In this document: positions 7,238 to 16,756 of the stretch, in pieces
How positions within the stretch are numbered: the stretch's first letter is position 1
Layout of the letters: the number at the start of each line of letters is the position of its first letter
Assembly (NCBI GenBank): GCA_000247545.1
Contig: CP003316.1
Span: 281,233-345,232 of the forward strand
Origin: Pyrobaculum oguniense TE7
GTDB taxonomy: Archaea > Thermoproteota > Thermoprotei > Thermoproteales > Thermoproteaceae
Reading direction: 5' to 3'
DNA: 64,000 bases
Notes under the pieces: model-generated
What the model was told of the DNA's origin: nothing
Database searches by the model: none
The model's input: only the letters and a program-made list of their open reading frames with translations
Program-made: the position numbers and the translations under genes

Positions 7238-7943
7238 GTACCTCTCACAAGGCGTTAAGCACTTTACGTTAATAGACCCCGACAAATCTGTCGATTATCT
7301 CAGAATTGCAAGGTACGCATTGGAGGCGGGAACAGACGGCATCCTAGTAGGCGGCTCCCTCGGAATTACGGCGAGCCAAATGGACAAAGTAGTAAAAGAT
7401 ATCAAAAGTATTGCAAATGTACCTGTGGTTCTTTTCCCGGGCTCTCTGTCGCAATTAACAGACGCAGCGGATGGGGTGTTATTCCTCAGCGTATTGAATT
7501 CCCTTGACCCCTATTTCATAATAGGTGCACAAGTCCACGGCGCGGTTCTCATAGCTAAGCACTATCCTCGGCTAGAAGTAATATCTACGGCGTATGTGAT
7601 AGTAGGCGACGGCGGAGCGGCCGGCTTTGTTTCTATGAGCAAGCCAATTCCCTACACTAGGCCGGACATCGCGGCGGCGTACGCCCTTGCTGCAGGATAC
7701 ATAGGGTTTAAAGCCCTCTACTTAGAAGCGGGGAGCGGGGCGCCGCAACCTGTGCCGCCCGACATGGTAAGAGCTGTGAGGAAAGCCTTTCCACGAGTGC
7801 TCATAGTAGGCGGGGGGATAAGGAGCAACGAAGTAGCGAGGAGCATAGCCCGCGAGGGGCCTAACGTGATCGTAACGGGGACTCTTGCCGAGGAGTCGCC
7901 GGAAAAACTCGGCGAAATAGTACGCGCAATTAAGCAACGCTAG
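7224..7943 (+). CDS. Geranylgeranylglyceryl phosphate synthase
   Basis: A 239-aa TIM-barrel prenyltransferase with the GGGPS pattern: [10 protein letters not shown] at the N-terminus, [19 protein letters not shown], then [15 protein letters not shown] and [12 protein letters not shown], the phosphate-binding end of the barrel. It joins geranylgeranyl diphosphate to sn-glycerol-1-phosphate, the first committed step of archaeal ether lipid synthesis. The start overlaps Elf1. The stop overlaps the convergent L39e gene by 4 bases. Confidence 0.93.
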   Translation: MNLYEYLSQGVKHFTLIDPDKSVDYLRIARYALEAGTDGILVGGSLGITASQMDKVVKDIKSIANVPVVLFPGSLSQLTDAADGVLFLSVLNSLDPYFIIGAQVHGAVLIAKHYPRLEVISTAYVIVGDGGAAGFVSMSKPIPYTRPDIAAAYALAAGYIGFKALYLEAGSGAPQPVPPDMVRAVRKAFPRVLIVGGGIRSNEVARSIAREGPNVIVTGTLAEESPEKLGEIVRAIKQR

Positions 7944-8095
7944 GCCTTTAACTTGACTCGGCGCCAGTGCCTACGCGTAGGCGATCTAGTGACTCGCCTC
8001 TTTGTCTTAGCCACCACCCATACAGGCGGGTTTCTATTAGACTTTAAGGCAGCTCCGAGCCTCAGCTTCTTACCAAGAGGCTTGTTCCTAGCCAT
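7940..8095 (-). CDS. rpl39e: Ribosomal protein L39e (short gene)
   Basis: A 51-aa, very basic protein beginning [18 protein letters not shown] and containing [14 protein letters not shown] and [11 protein letters not shown], which is the L39e family almost end to end. L39e lines the peptide exit tunnel of the large subunit. The gene is easily missed because of its length. The stop (7940-7942) overlaps the GGGP synthase stop, tail to tail. It heads a minus-strand run with the PDCD5-like, S19e and TFS genes upstream. Confidence 0.95.
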   Translation of the reverse strand: MARNKPLGKKLRLGAALKSNRNPPVWVVAKTKRRVTRSPTRRHWRRVKLKA

Positions 8096-8124
8096 AACCC
8101 TGCGACAAACATTGTCTTAAAAAC

Positions 8125-8457
8125 TTATAGCCGGAATTTGTACTCTTTTCTTGTCTGGCTGTACACCGCCTCGAGTATCTTTTTCAAAGTGTTGTCGTCT
8201 ATAGGCACCTTTACCCTCCCCGACGAGGCTAAGGCTATTATCTGTTGCTCCAACGCCTCTGCCAGCTCCGGCCTCACTATTCTAATATTGTCAAGCCTGG
8301 CCAGAGCCTCGGGCGTTAGTATTCTCTTCAAGGCCATTCTCCTCTGGGCAGCAACTATCTGAGCTTGCCGCTCTAGTTCCGCCTTTTTTTGTAACTCCTC
8401 GAGCTTCTTCCGGCGAAGTTCCTCTAGTTCTCTGTCCTCGATCTCACCCTCAGCCAT
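8125..8457 (-). CDS. PDCD5/TFAR19-like DNA-binding protein
   Basis: 110 aa. A charged N-terminal helix ([25 protein letters not shown]) leads into the compact helical core [21 protein letters not shown] and [13 protein letters not shown], the PDCD5 signature in archaea and eukaryotes. The family binds DNA; its cellular role in archaea is not settled. The ATG overlaps the S19e stop region by one base, and archaea commonly pair the two genes. Confidence 0.9.
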   Translation of the reverse strand: MAEGEIEDRELEELRRKKLEELQKKAELERQAQIVAAQRRMALKRILTPEALARLDNIRIVRPELAEALEQQIIALASSGRVKVPIDDNTLKKILEAVYSQTRKEYKFRL

Positions 8458-8933
8458 TACTCTTTGGGCGGGGCTAGATATTTGGCTAACTCCGGCCTTG
8501 TCTTCACGAGCTCCTTTGCGATTTTAGCCACTATTCGATCTACAAGTGACCTCCCCTCCGGGGTTAAAACCCTCCCTTTCTTCGTCTTGGCTACGAAGCC
8601 AGCCTGCTCTAGTTGCTGGAGAATTTTCCTTATTACGGCCCCGCCGGCCTTCCGAGTCCTCTCAGGCCTCATCTTATCGCCAATCTTAGCCCTGTAGCCA
8701 TAAGCCGTGCGCAGACTTCCAACCCCAACGGGCCCGTATAGGTACAGCTTTCTGATAATAGACGCCGCCCTTATGTACCACCAGTCTGGAGTATCAGGCG
8801 GCCTCTCTTTATTTGCTCCAGTTTTCACAAAGGGGGCCCACACAGGTGGCTTTACCTGAGGCACATTTTCCTTTATGTACCTCGCCAGCTCGCCTATTAG
8901 CAAATCCGCGGGCACGTCCTTGACCGAAGGCAT
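8457..8933 (-). CDS. rps19e: Ribosomal protein S19e
   Basis: 158 aa, matching S19e in motifs [19 protein letters not shown] near the start, [22 protein letters not shown] in the middle and [16 protein letters not shown] near the end. It is a small-subunit protein of archaea and eukaryotes needed for 30S/40S maturation. Next to the PDCD5-like gene in one operon. Confidence 0.96.
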   Translation of the reverse strand: MPSVKDVPADLLIGELARYIKENVPQVKPPVWAPFVKTGANKERPPDTPDWWYIRAASIIRKLYLYGPVGVGSLRTAYGYRAKIGDKMRPERTRKAGGAVIRKILQQLEQAGFVAKTKKGRVLTPEGRSLVDRIVAKIAKELVKTRPELAKYLAPPKE

Positions 8934-8987
8934 AGAGGCACCGTATAGCTTGATAAATAAATTTTCTCCTATTTCAAGAACCGCCTC

Positions 8988-9320
8988 CTACTCGTACTCG
9001 CGCCAAGTGTGGCCACATTTGGTGCAACGATAAAAGCGGGTGGGGGGTTCGTCCGCAGCCCTGGTCTGCTGGACCCAGAAATACGCCTCGTCGTGGCCGC
9101 ACTTGGGGCATCCCCGCGTCTTGACCTTAGGCAAGTTTACCTCGTTGCCGGCCACCACCACTACCGGGTTTTTGTTTTCAACGGTCATCTTGCTCTGGTA
9201 GCGCGACTTGACGTCTTGCGACGCCTCTTCCTCATACCCGCACTTAGGACATACCAATACTGTTTTGTCTCCTTTCTTCTTTGGTACTAGAATGCTCCTG
9301 TCATTTGGACAGAACCTCAT
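8988..9320 (-). CDS. tfs: Transcription factor S (TFS, TFIIS-like)
   Basis: 110 aa with two zinc ribbons: N-terminal C4 plus CPKCG (RPB9-like), and a C-terminal ribbon with CPKCGHDEAYFWVQQTR followed by ADEPPTRFYRCTKCGHTW. The paired acidic residues of the ADEP loop are the catalytic residues that stimulate transcript cleavage in paused RNA polymerase. Divergent from PCNA. Confidence 0.96.
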   Translation of the reverse strand: MRFCPNDRSILVPKKKGDKTVLVCPKCGYEEEASQDVKSRYQSKMTVENKNPVVVVAGNEVNLPKVKTRGCPKCGHDEAYFWVQQTRAADEPPTRFYRCTKCGHTWREYE

Positions 9321-9426
9321 TGCGCTTTGCCACAGGGCGTGGTATATAAATTCTTTTCCCGCACAAGTGTGCCGTAATACTGGGTATCACAGTTTAGTTT
9401 TTAATACTGCGTCCTCGGATTCATAC

Positions 9427-10176
9427 ATGTCTAAACAAGTGCTGACCTACATCGACGCGAAGGAGTTTGCTTACATAATAGACTCCGTGTCGGTCATTGT
9501 GGAGGAGGCTAGCTTTGTCTTGAGACAAGATGGCCTCCACCTCAGAGCGTTGGACGTGTCGCGGACTGCGATGGTAGACCTTTCAATTCCAAAAGAGGCG
9601 TTTGAGGAATTTCCTGAAGTAGACGAGTTGCGGTTCGGTTTTAATTTTAAGGATTTGAAGAAGCTTCTAAGGCGGGTTAAGAAGGGCGATAAGATTTCTA
9701 TCGAGTTTGAAGAAGGGCGGGCTAGGATTAAGCTAATTGGCAAGGCCACTAGATCTATAACGGTCCCATCCATCGAGATCCTCAGCGAGGATCTCCCAAC
9801 TCCCAAGGTGGTCTACACAGCTATGGTAAAGACGGCAAGTGATGTGTTAGCATCGGCTGTAAAGGATGCAGATGCGGTTGCAGACGAGGCGAAATTCGAC
9901 GCAAGTGAAGAGGCCCTTGTAATAAGCGCATCAAGCGACAAGGGCGAAGTGGAGGTAAGGCTTGACAAAAACAGCGAGCTTGTATACGAATTTGACGTGA
10001 AGGAGCCGGCCTCTGCGAGGTTTTCCCTAGAATACCTTCTGGATATCACGAGCAAGACTTCAAAGATCAGCGATATGGTGACCATAGAGCTGGCCACAGC
10101 AAAGCCGCTTCTCCTAACCTTCGACATCCCCGCCGGGGGGCGGATTTCTTATTATATAGCACCAAGAGTAGAGTGA
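9427..10176 (+). CDS. pcn: DNA polymerase sliding clamp PCNA
   Basis: A 249-aa PCNA beginning [20 protein letters not shown], with the [18 protein letters not shown] strand and the end [15 protein letters not shown]. It forms the ring that tethers polymerases, ligase and FEN1 to DNA. The open frame extends upstream to 9208, but ATG 9427 is the right start because homology begins there and a TATA-like ttttaata is centred 25 nt upstream. Crenarchaea usually have several PCNA paralogues; only this one is in the window. The stop overlaps the PriS start by 4 bases. Confidence 0.96.
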   Translation: MSKQVLTYIDAKEFAYIIDSVSVIVEEASFVLRQDGLHLRALDVSRTAMVDLSIPKEAFEEFPEVDELRFGFNFKDLKKLLRRVKKGDKISIEFEEGRARIKLIGKATRSITVPSIEILSEDLPTPKVVYTAMVKTASDVLASAVKDADAVADEAKFDASEEALVISASSDKGEVEVRLDKNSELVYEFDVKEPASARFSLEYLLDITSKTSKISDMVTIELATAKPLLLTFDIPAGGRISYYIAPRVE

Positions 10177-11111
10177 TAACAGAGGTATTTTTCCGCAACT
10201 TTTACAGAAACTACGCAAAGTTCGACGTAGTATATGTGGAAAGGAGAGAATTCGCCTTTCAACCCTTCGGCGGAGGGATTGTTAGGCACAAATCTTTCAA
10301 TTCTGTGGATGAGCTTAGGAGGTACATCGTGGAGAAAACCCCGAGGCACATCTACCACTCAGTGGCGTACTACGAAAGACCCGGCGAGGATGATATGGAC
10401 CGGAAGGGATGGCTCGGCGCCGATCTCGTATTTGACATCGACGGCGACCACCTCAACACCGAGGCTTGTAAAGGCAGTGTGGTGGTGTCCTTACGTTGTC
10501 TCGAAGACGCCAAGGAGGAGACCAACAAGCTGATAGACATCCTTGTGCGTGAGCTAGATCTCAGACCAACCCGAATAGTATTTTCTGGGAACAGGGGCTT
10601 CCACATCCACATCACAAGCGAGGAGGTTCTAAAGCTGGGGGCCAGGGAGAGAAGAGAAGTTGTTAATTTCATAAAGGGCATCGGCTTCGACCCCAGTAGG
10701 TTTGAGGTGAAGCTAGGTAGAAGGAGGGTGAAACTCTACGAGGAAGAGCCGGTGGGTAGCCTCTTGAGAGTGAGACAAGGGGTGGAGAACCCCGACGCGC
10801 TGAGAGTTGAAATAGACGAAGTAGTGACTCAGGACATCCACCGCCTCATAAGATTACCCGGCTCTCTCAACGGGAAGACCGGGCTCGTCGCCATGCCTCT
10901 GGAATTGAAAGACCTAGAAAGAGGCGTTGAGAACATCGTCGAACGCGCTATTGCGTTTAGGAAAGGCAATTTAAAATTCAGATTTGAAAAGCCGCTTATC
11001 GGTGAGGTGCTCTTCGAAAAAATAGAGGCCCGTGCGGGGGATCTGAAAATTTTGCCAGCCCACGTGGCAATATATTTAGAACTCCAAGAGTTTGGGAAAA
11101 TATATGATTGA
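10173..11111 (+). CDS. priS: DNA primase small (catalytic) subunit PriS
   Basis: 312 aa. The catalytic carboxylate motif [10 protein letters not shown] (about residues 85-94) and the downstream [12 protein letters not shown] (about 136-147) are the archaeo-eukaryotic primase signatures. It makes RNA/DNA primers with PriL, which is not in this window. The GTG start overlaps the PCNA stop, and the 3' end overlaps the GINS gene, giving the operon PCNA-PriS-GINS. Confidence 0.96.
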   Translation: MITEVFFRNFYRNYAKFDVVYVERREFAFQPFGGGIVRHKSFNSVDELRRYIVEKTPRHIYHSVAYYERPGEDDMDRKGWLGADLVFDIDGDHLNTEACKGSVVVSLRCLEDAKEETNKLIDILVRELDLRPTRIVFSGNRGFHIHITSEEVLKLGARERREVVNFIKGIGFDPSRFEVKLGRRRVKLYEEEPVGSLLRVRQGVENPDALRVEIDEVVTQDIHRLIRLPGSLNGKTGLVAMPLELKDLERGVENIVERAIAFRKGNLKFRFEKPLIGEVLFEKIEARAGDLKILPAHVAIYLELQEFGKIYD

Positions 11112-11592
11112 AAAACTGAGGCTCTGGCTACTCGCCGAGCTTAACTCAAGGGTTCTCTCAGATCCTCCGTTCAGCTCCTATGCAGAAGTTGCCGAACGTT
11201 TTGCCAAAGAGTTGCAATCAGTGTCGCTACCTCAGGGCCTCCACGAGGAGGTTAAGTCACAAGTAATGTCGACGGTGCTAACTATTATGGAGCTAAGGCT
11301 TAGGAAAATAGTATGGGAGTTGAGCAGAGGCAGGGTGCCTACCAACGTAACCGCAGAGGAAGATCGCCTTATTAGGCCGCTTGCGAAGATAAAACAGGCA
11401 GGCCCCCAGGCAAAGAGGGCCCAAGACTACGTGGTTGTTCAATTTCTCACTAGACATCCGGCTATTGTGACTGAGGATTTCATCCAGGTGGGCCCGTTTG
11501 ACAAAGGAGACTTAGCAAAGCTCCCCTTGAGAGATGCTAAAGACCTTGAAGAGAGGGGCGTGGCGAGGAGGTTCTTTGCGGATAAAATTTAA
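11104..11592 (+). CDS. GINS replication complex subunit (Gins15/51-like)
   Basis: About 162 aa. A helical A-domain is followed by a C-terminal small B-domain containing [15 protein letters not shown] and [19 protein letters not shown], the conserved end of archaeal GINS proteins with an A-B order (Gins15). GINS joins MCM and a RecJ/Cdc45-like protein in the replicative helicase. An upstream TTG (11092) is possible, but ATG 11104 overlaps the PriS stop by 8 bases in the usual coupled way. Confidence 0.87.
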   Translation: MIEKLRLWLLAELNSRVLSDPPFSSYAEVAERFAKELQSVSLPQGLHEEVKSQVMSTVLTIMELRLRKIVWELSRGRVPTNVTAEEDRLIRPLAKIKQAGPQAKRAQDYVVVQFLTRHPAIVTEDFIQVGPFDKGDLAKLPLRDAKDLEERGVARRFFADKI

Positions 11593-11614
11593 ATCACCAC
11601 CTATTGCCACAGCC

Positions 11615-11890
11615 ATGAAGTTTCCCAAGTCGGTTAATACGTACTGCCCCCGTTGCAACGCCCACACTAAGCACAGCGTCTCTAACTACCATGCAGGTCA
11701 GAGAAGGACCTTAGCCGAGGGGCAACGAAGGTATGAGAGAAAGCTAAAGGGCTACGGCTCCACGCCGAAGCCCAAACAGAAGAGGTTCGCCAAGGTGAAC
11801 AAGAAAGTTACACTTGTATTTACATGTAGCAAATGTGGCTACAAGCAGGTAAAAACTCTAAAAAGAATGAAGAAGGTAGAACTGGTATAA
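11615..11890 (+). CDS. rpl44e: Ribosomal protein L44e
   Basis: 91 aa from ATG 11615: [20 protein letters not shown], then [14 protein letters not shown], and a second cysteine pair CSKCGYK near the end, the four-cysteine zinc site of L44e. The frame is open further upstream, but homology starts here and TATA-like aatttaaatc lies 20-25 nt before. Followed after one base by S27e. Confidence 0.95.
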
Positions 11891-11891
11891 T

Positions 11892-12095
11892 ATGCCAGTT
11901 AAATTCGGCAAAGTTCTTATACCACAGCCACGGTCTAAGTTTGTAAAAATCAGGTGTCCAGACTGTGGTAACGAACAAGTAACCTTCAGCCACGCGGCCA
12001 TGGTGGTGAGGTGTTTAGTATGCGGCAGAGTCCTAGCCCAGCCAACCGGCGGTAAGGCGAAATTCGCCGGCCACATCGTGAAAATACTAGAGTAA
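11892..12095 (+). CDS. rps27e: Ribosomal protein S27e
   Basis: 67 aa. The zinc ribbon is CPDCGNEQ...[19 protein letters not shown], the conserved S27e pattern (C-x2-C-x14-C-x2-C). It is a small-subunit protein paired with L44e in most archaea, as here with a one-base gap. Confidence 0.96.
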
Positions 12096-12405
12096 ACCTT
12101 TAGACTCAGCAATAGAATTCTTCTAGTCTCCCTTAAAAATCTCGGCACACATGATGCGATGTTCCCCCTCTGTGCACTAGCTGTCATGTCCCCCATAGGA
12201 TCAGCCCCGTATAGTGACATAGAGGTACCTTAGCTACGTGTCCTTATCGTAAGCCCTGTAAGGGCACAAAACATTGGCAGTCGTGGACATGGCTAGAAAG
12301 CCTTACTGATTTTTCGCGACGCTGTATTGTTTGGAAGCCGCCCAGTCTCCAGTCCGGGCTCTCCGAGACTAGAAAATTTAAATCACTGCACTATGCGATG
12401 ATTCC
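12096..12405. other. 310-base intergenic region with no confirmed gene
   Basis: Stops are frequent in all frames. A TATA-like aaaatttaaatc (12372-12383) serves the aIF2-alpha gene about 26 nt downstream. A C box-like ATGATGC at 12151-12157 has no D box at the right distance, and a short GCCC-TGTAA-GGGC hairpin lies near 12252-12264. Nothing here can be assigned a function. Confidence 0.5.
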
Positions 12406-13203
12406 GTGAAGTTGGTAAAGAAGGACTTTCCTGATGTGGGAGAGCTGGTTATTGGCACTGTGAAGAAACTAGCTGAGCACGGCGCCTACGTGTACCTCGA
12501 CGAGTACGACCTCGAGGCTTTTGCTCCAACGCAGGAGATAATCCAGTCTTGGTTCCACTCTATAAGAGATTACGTAAAGGAGGGCAACAAGACGGTCTTT
12601 AAGGTTATTAGCGTAAATCCCCGGATGAGAGTTGTTGAGGTGTCTCTTAAGCGTGTGAGAGTAGACGAGAAGGAGAAGAAGCTTCTCCTGTACCGCCACA
12701 GGGTGAGGACACTGAAACTTTTAGAAATAGCGGTAAAGAGGCTTAACAAGCCTCCAGAGGAGGCATTGAAGGTGTTGTGGTATCTGGAGGAGCAGTTTGG
12801 AGACCCCTTCAGGGTGTTTGAAGACGTGGTAAAGATTGGGCCTCACGTGCTAGACGACCTCGAGCTAGACCCCAAGCTAAAGGAGGCAATAATCGAGCTG
12901 GCAACTCAACAAATTACACTACCGCCTACCAAAATTTCCGGGATTATAAAAGCCGTAAGCGTCGACGGGGATGGCGTAGAGAAAATAAAAGCCGCCCTGG
13001 AAGAGCTGGCGAAGACATTGCAAGAGAAATATCCACAAGTATCTACCAAAATATACGTTATAGGCCCCCCTCGGTATAGAATAGACATGGTTGGCCAGGC
13101 GCCGAAGCAGGTGGAGTCGGCCTTTACAGAAGTTGGAAATATGCTACAGACATTGCAGAAGAAATATAAAATCATCGCGACGATACAGCGACTTGAACAA
13201 TGA
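12406..13203 (+). CDS. Translation initiation factor aIF2 alpha subunit
   Basis: 265 aa. An S1-type OB domain (VGELVIGTVKKLAEHGAYVYLDEYD) is followed by the helical domain and a C-terminal alpha/beta domain ending with IDMVGQAPKQVE. It is part of the aIF2 complex that brings initiator tRNA to the 30S subunit. The start is GTG with a TATA-like box 26 nt upstream (leaderless). The stop overlaps the Nop10 start (ATGA), a conserved archaeal gene pair. Confidence 0.95.
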   Translation: MKLVKKDFPDVGELVIGTVKKLAEHGAYVYLDEYDLEAFAPTQEIIQSWFHSIRDYVKEGNKTVFKVISVNPRMRVVEVSLKRVRVDEKEKKLLLYRHRVRTLKLLEIAVKRLNKPPEEALKVLWYLEEQFGDPFRVFEDVVKIGPHVLDDLELDPKLKEAIIELATQQITLPPTKISGIIKAVSVDGDGVEKIKAALEELAKTLQEKYPQVSTKIYVIGPPRYRIDMVGQAPKQVESAFTEVGNMLQTLQKKYKIIATIQRLEQ

Positions 13204-13430
13204 GGAGCCTGCTAAGGCGGTGTACTGCTTGCGGAAGGTATACTCTTTCAAAGGAGAAGTGCCCCCAATGCGGGGGCCCGGTCAAGGTGCCTCACCCTCC
13301 AAAATTCTCCCCAGAAGACAAATACCAGAAATATAGAATTATGCAAAAGCTTTTGCAGGGAAAAATACAGGTTAAAGAAGAGGTTAGGGAAAAGATACTC
13401 CAGGAACTTACGACGATACCTGGTATATAA
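13200..13430 (+). CDS. nop10: H/ACA ribonucleoprotein Nop10
   Basis: 76 aa. A zinc ribbon (CTACGRYTLSKEKCPQCGGP) is followed by the invariant HPPKFSPEDKYQKYR segment that contacts Cbf5. Nop10 is a core protein of pseudouridylation guide RNPs. The C-terminal tail of about 25 residues is longer than in many archaea and overlaps the convergent AglB gene by 23 bases. Confidence 0.95.
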   Translation: MRSLLRRCTACGRYTLSKEKCPQCGGPVKVPHPPKFSPEDKYQKYRIMQKLLQGKIQVKEEVREKILQELTTIPGI

Positions 13431-15741
13431 CAACCCAGCCGTAGGGCTTCGAGACGTAGACAGGCCTCAGATTCTGGGGCACCACTGTGATATAGGGTAT
13501 GCGCTCCGTCTTGCCGGTCAGCGGATCTACAACCACGTCGACACCGCCCTGTGTCCAGCCTTGCATGACGTAGGTCGCGATGCCCTGGAGTTTCTGGGTC
13601 AGATCTACCGGGAGATAGACGTTGCCTCCAACTAATTTTAGGCTTCTAAACGAGGTGAAACCAACACCAGTGTCTACCCCCTCAAAAATCCAGGGAAGGT
13701 ACTGTGAATCGTTGCCGTAGATTGGGAACAACCTCACCTTGGAGAACAGCATTGTGTATAGAGTCCTGTTTAGGCTAATGGGTACAGGATAATAGCTCTG
13801 GCCTATGGTGAAGTAGGCGTAGTTAGCCGGCGGGGGGCCGGGGTAAGACATGACCCTTGTATATATAAAGTCGTCTGCGGAGACTCCAGCCGGCGCGCCT
13901 AAAATAGCCCTAGCCGCCGCCACGTTTTCAAGAGCTATCCTCGTCATCCAGTACGATTTGAGAAAGTCGCCGCCGGGGGGATATTCGTGTACGAGCACAG
14001 GGACGGTCCCATACTGTTGCAGGTTTATGGGATACACGGCGTAGGGCATTATGGCCAGTATGTACTTGGTATGGAAGTTGTCGGCGAATATTTTAGTGCC
14101 GATCTGCGGCGGCGCCATCATGCCGAGACCGATCATCCCGATCTGGGTGGCGTTGATAGTAGAGTTGTCCGCCAGGCTTGTCTTATTCCCAATTATGGAT
14201 ATCCAGTAGCCGTAGTCCCACCAAGACGCCACAGGCTCGTAGGCAGGTAGCCTAGTCTTAAGCCACATTAACGCGTCGAGAAAGTCGTCGCTTACTGCGC
14301 CTACAGCTGAAGTGACGATCTGGGTCGGTTGCGAGACGATCCCAAACGACGAGTTTGTAAGTATGATAAGCGAGATAACCGATGCAAGTAGGGCAAGATA
14401 GCCAAGCCTTCTATTATTTACTAACTTAACTATTCCCACAGCCGCCGTCACCGCTGCCACCGGCGCCAGCAACACCAAAAGACGCACCATAGTGGCAGCG
14501 GCGTATCCCCCGGTTACTAAATACGTCAACGCCATCAGGCCGCCAGTGGTAAAGAGGTGGGGAATAGAGACTACTATGAAGGGCAGGATGGGGCCGTATC
14601 TAATGAGCACCTGGATAAATTGTGTAGTGCTGTGCTCCGCGACGCTTGCCACAATCGCTGAGCGCCCAACTGGGAGAAGAGTGGCCAAGAACTTGCCGCC
14701 TATTTGCCCAGTGGCTATGGCCACTAACAACAAGACAATGCCCAGTGCCGCAGCGCCCAGGAGCAACCATACGTACCTCCTCAGCATCTGCGTTGTTCGG
14801 GTTACGCCTAGCCTTGAGTCCAAGAGCCAGGTGGCAAGAGCGACGAATAGGCCGAAGGTGGGCAAGATATTAAATGCGCTCAGCAAACTGCTGACCCCGT
14901 AGCGGGGGATAGTAGCCACGAACGCGGCGTAGACCACGTAGAACAGAGCATAGGATACGAAGAAGTTTCTTGTGTTGAAGGGGAGGCTCAGCGGCTGGGG
15001 AGCCGGCTGCCGCTTTCCAACCTTTGAGGGCCTCTCGCTTCTCGCAAAGGCAAGTTTTAGGAAGTAGTAAGTTGGGAGGACAACGGCGTATAAGCCCACT
15101 AAGTTCCAGATATAGAAGTGAGCTCCCCAAGTCCATGCGATGTAGCCCAAGGCGGCCCCCGCCGCCGCCCCCAACCACGGCCGCCTCAAACCGTCTATCA
15201 ACAGCGCGAGGCCGAGGGGTATTAGGAACAGGCTAATCGGCTCGTCATCAAACCACGTAGCAGAGCCTCGCTCTATGTAAGCAGGCATTATGGCGACAAG
15301 GAGCGACGCGGCGAGGCCTACTCTCAGCCCGCCATTTGGAATACCCAGCTCCTCCCCTATCCTGTAGCCAAGGTAAAACATGGAGAATACAGCCAAGGCG
15401 TTCATGATAGCCGGCGCGGCGATAGCCGCGTGCCATAGGTCAACTCCGAAAGGACTCAGGAGAAAGTACGTGAAAAGCCCATAGAACGAGGTGCCAGGCA
15501 GAAGGACTTTTCCCCAATCGACGCCAAAGGGGTACCAGAACTGCGTAAAGTGGGCGCCGCTCCACCACCAGCCAGGCCCGTGCTCAAGTGTGTACTTGGC
15601 CAAATAGTAGCGGATATAGGGGTCAAACTCGTCAAGCCACCATCCCCATGCAAAAACTCTATACATCCTCATGTATAGCGCAATAGCGAAGGCGGCAATA
15701 AGGGCCGGAACTGCAACCAGAAGCTTCTCCCTCTTATCCAT
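13408..15741 (-). CDS. aglB: Oligosaccharyltransferase AglB (STT3 family)
   Basis: About 777 aa, with an N-terminal hydrophobic domain of some 12-13 membrane segments and a C-terminal extracytoplasmic domain. The catalytic signature WWDYGYW is at about residues 507-513, and the N-terminal DEFDPYIRYYLA and DDEPISLF match the metal-binding DxD-type loops. The enzyme transfers lipid-linked glycan to asparagine in N-x-S/T sites of secreted proteins. ATG 15741 is chosen over the longer frame because a minus-strand TATA box (ttaaaaatat) is about 25 nt upstream. GlmS and a sugar nucleotidyltransferase lie nearby. Confidence 0.94.
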   Translation of the reverse strand: MDKREKLLVAVPALIAAFAIALYMRMYRVFAWGWWLDEFDPYIRYYLAKYTLEHGPGWWWSGAHFTQFWYPFGVDWGKVLLPGTSFYGLFTYFLLSPFGVDLWHAAIAAPAIMNALAVFSMFYLGYRIGEELGIPNGGLRVGLAASLLVAIMPAYIERGSATWFDDEPISLFLIPLGLALLIDGLRRPWLGAAAGAALGYIAWTWGAHFYIWNLVGLYAVVLPTYYFLKLAFARSERPSKVGKRQPAPQPLSLPFNTRNFFVSYALFYVVYAAFVATIPRYGVSSLLSAFNILPTFGLFVALATWLLDSRLGVTRTTQMLRRYVWLLLGAAALGIVLLLVAIATGQIGGKFLATLLPVGRSAIVASVAEHSTTQFIQVLIRYGPILPFIVVSIPHLFTTGGLMALTYLVTGGYAAATMVRLLVLLAPVAAVTAAVGIVKLVNNRRLGYLALLASVISLIILTNSSFGIVSQPTQIVTSAVGAVSDDFLDALMWLKTRLPAYEPVASWWDYGYWISIIGNKTSLADNSTINATQIGMIGLGMMAPPQIGTKIFADNFHTKYILAIMPYAVYPINLQQYGTVPVLVHEYPPGGDFLKSYWMTRIALENVAAARAILGAPAGVSADDFIYTRVMSYPGPPPANYAYFTIGQSYYPVPISLNRTLYTMLFSKVRLFPIYGNDSQYLPWIFEGVDTGVGFTSFRSLKLVGGNVYLPVDLTQKLQGIATYVMQGWTQGGVDVVVDPLTGKTERIPYITVVPQNLRPVYVSKPYGWVVIYQVSS

Positions 15742-15957
15742 AGGGGGCGAGGAGTCCCCCAATATATTTTTAACTCACTCCCCCAATGTTGTGAATACCC
15801 CGTAATATCCGGCGGCATCTATACAACGGACATTAAAGTCTATACGCGCTTACGGGAAGTACTTAAATACAGCGCTGCACAGCTCGTCAGAAGTCACGAG
15901 ATAAGGTAACGACGTACAAATCCACCGGATGATAATATTTCATAAGTGAGAAAAGAG

Positions 15958-16134
15958 CTATCCTGCTTTTCTTTCTTTTAGAAGGCCCACTGCAATTTTT
16001 ATTGGCCGTCTTTCTAATGGCGACATACATTTAGGACATACCCCGCCCCACAATCTCAGAACTGCTTCAACTGTTTTGGGGTCTGCCCCTTTGTATAGCA
16101 CAAATCCGCATGAGTCACATTTTATCACATACAT
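15958..16134 (-). CDS. Small zinc-ribbon protein
   Basis: About 58 aa from ATG 16134 (a GTG at 16143 is also possible). Two cysteine pairs, CDSCGFVLYKG and VCPKCMSPLERRP, form a zinc ribbon. It resembles small archaeal zinc proteins of unknown function. The 216 bases between this gene and AglB hold AT-rich promoter-like segments (a plus-strand TATA-like acttaaatac near 15865) but no assignable RNA. Confidence 0.7.
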   Translation of the reverse strand: MYVIKCDSCGFVLYKGADPKTVEAVLRLWGGVCPKCMSPLERRPIKIAVGLLKERKAG

Positions 16135-16179
16135 GTCTCCCACACTGCGCTTATTATTAAAGTTGTGGGCATATTGTTA

Positions 16180-16716
16180 TTAGCATATAGATGCCACGAT
16201 GCCTTCGTAGTACGTGAAAGAAAGGGCGTCTATCTCGTCCTCTGTTAGTTGGGGATACTTATTTCTCAACCACCTCCTCGACCAGCTCGCCGTGAGCTCG
16301 TCAACTAGGCGCAACTCACTACACCGCCTCGCCGCAGCAACTCTCTTCACATCTACATAGGGTGAGGACCCGACGAACACCTCCACGCCGTCTGTCTTTC
16401 TCAAAATCTCCTCAACCGCTGGCCAGTCCAACACTGCATGTAGAACCGGCTCCCCGTTCCATACGTAGGCTAGGCCGTTTTTAGAAGTGCCGAGATCTAA
16501 GCCTAGCTTCCCACCGCCAAGAAGCCGGGGGAGCGTAGTGAACAGCTCGCGCGCCACACATCTGTAGTCTCCGCAGAGTAAAGTCACGTCGCCCTTCTCC
16601 CTTATTAACCCGTCTACCACTGTTATGTCGCCGCGCTCAAAGAGAGCTACCTCGAAGGCTATTTTCCTGATCACGTCGTATAGGCTCCTCCTTCCTAGGT
16701 AGCCCAGTCTCAACAA
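16180..16716 (-). CDS. YqgF/RuvX-like RNase H-fold protein
   Basis: 178 aa. After about 68 unrecognised residues comes LGLDLGTSKNGLAYV (D74), then VFVGSSPYV, then LRLVDELTASW (D139, E140) and EIDALSF (D163). This order and spacing of acidic residues matches the YqgF/RuvX family of Holliday-junction-resolvase-like nucleases (DxGxxxxG, DE-[RL]-T[ST], D-A). Bacterial members process 16S rRNA ends. The N-terminal extension is unlike bacterial members. It is divergent, with a 40-base gap, from a DHH phosphoesterase, which suggests a shared nucleic acid role. The assignment is an inference from motifs. Confidence 0.6.
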   Translation of the reverse strand: MLRLGYLGRRSLYDVIRKIAFEVALFERGDITVVDGLIREKGDVTLLCGDYRCVARELFTTLPRLLGGGKLGLDLGTSKNGLAYVWNGEPVLHAVLDWPAVEEILRKTDGVEVFVGSSPYVDVKRVAAARRCSELRLVDELTASWSRRWLRNKYPQLTEDEIDALSFTYYEGIVASIC

Positions 16717-16756
16717 ATTATGTTAAGTCTATAAGGATTTATGTTTTTAGCTACGC

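Noticed and set aside
9208-9426. N-terminal extension of PCNA from an upstream start
   Set aside because: It is antisense to TFS, lacks homology, and the TATA box fits ATG 9427.
12151-12210. C/D sRNA starting at ATGATGC
   Set aside because: No CTGA at the right distance and the upstream TATA spacing is wrong.
11858-12220. 120-aa minus-strand frame over S27e
   Set aside because: It lies almost entirely antisense to a clear ribosomal protein gene and has no recognisable motif.
15860-15957. Non-coding RNA after the TATA-like acttaaatac
   Set aside because: Only a 5-bp CTCGT/ACGAG hairpin and no box motifs or conservation evidence.
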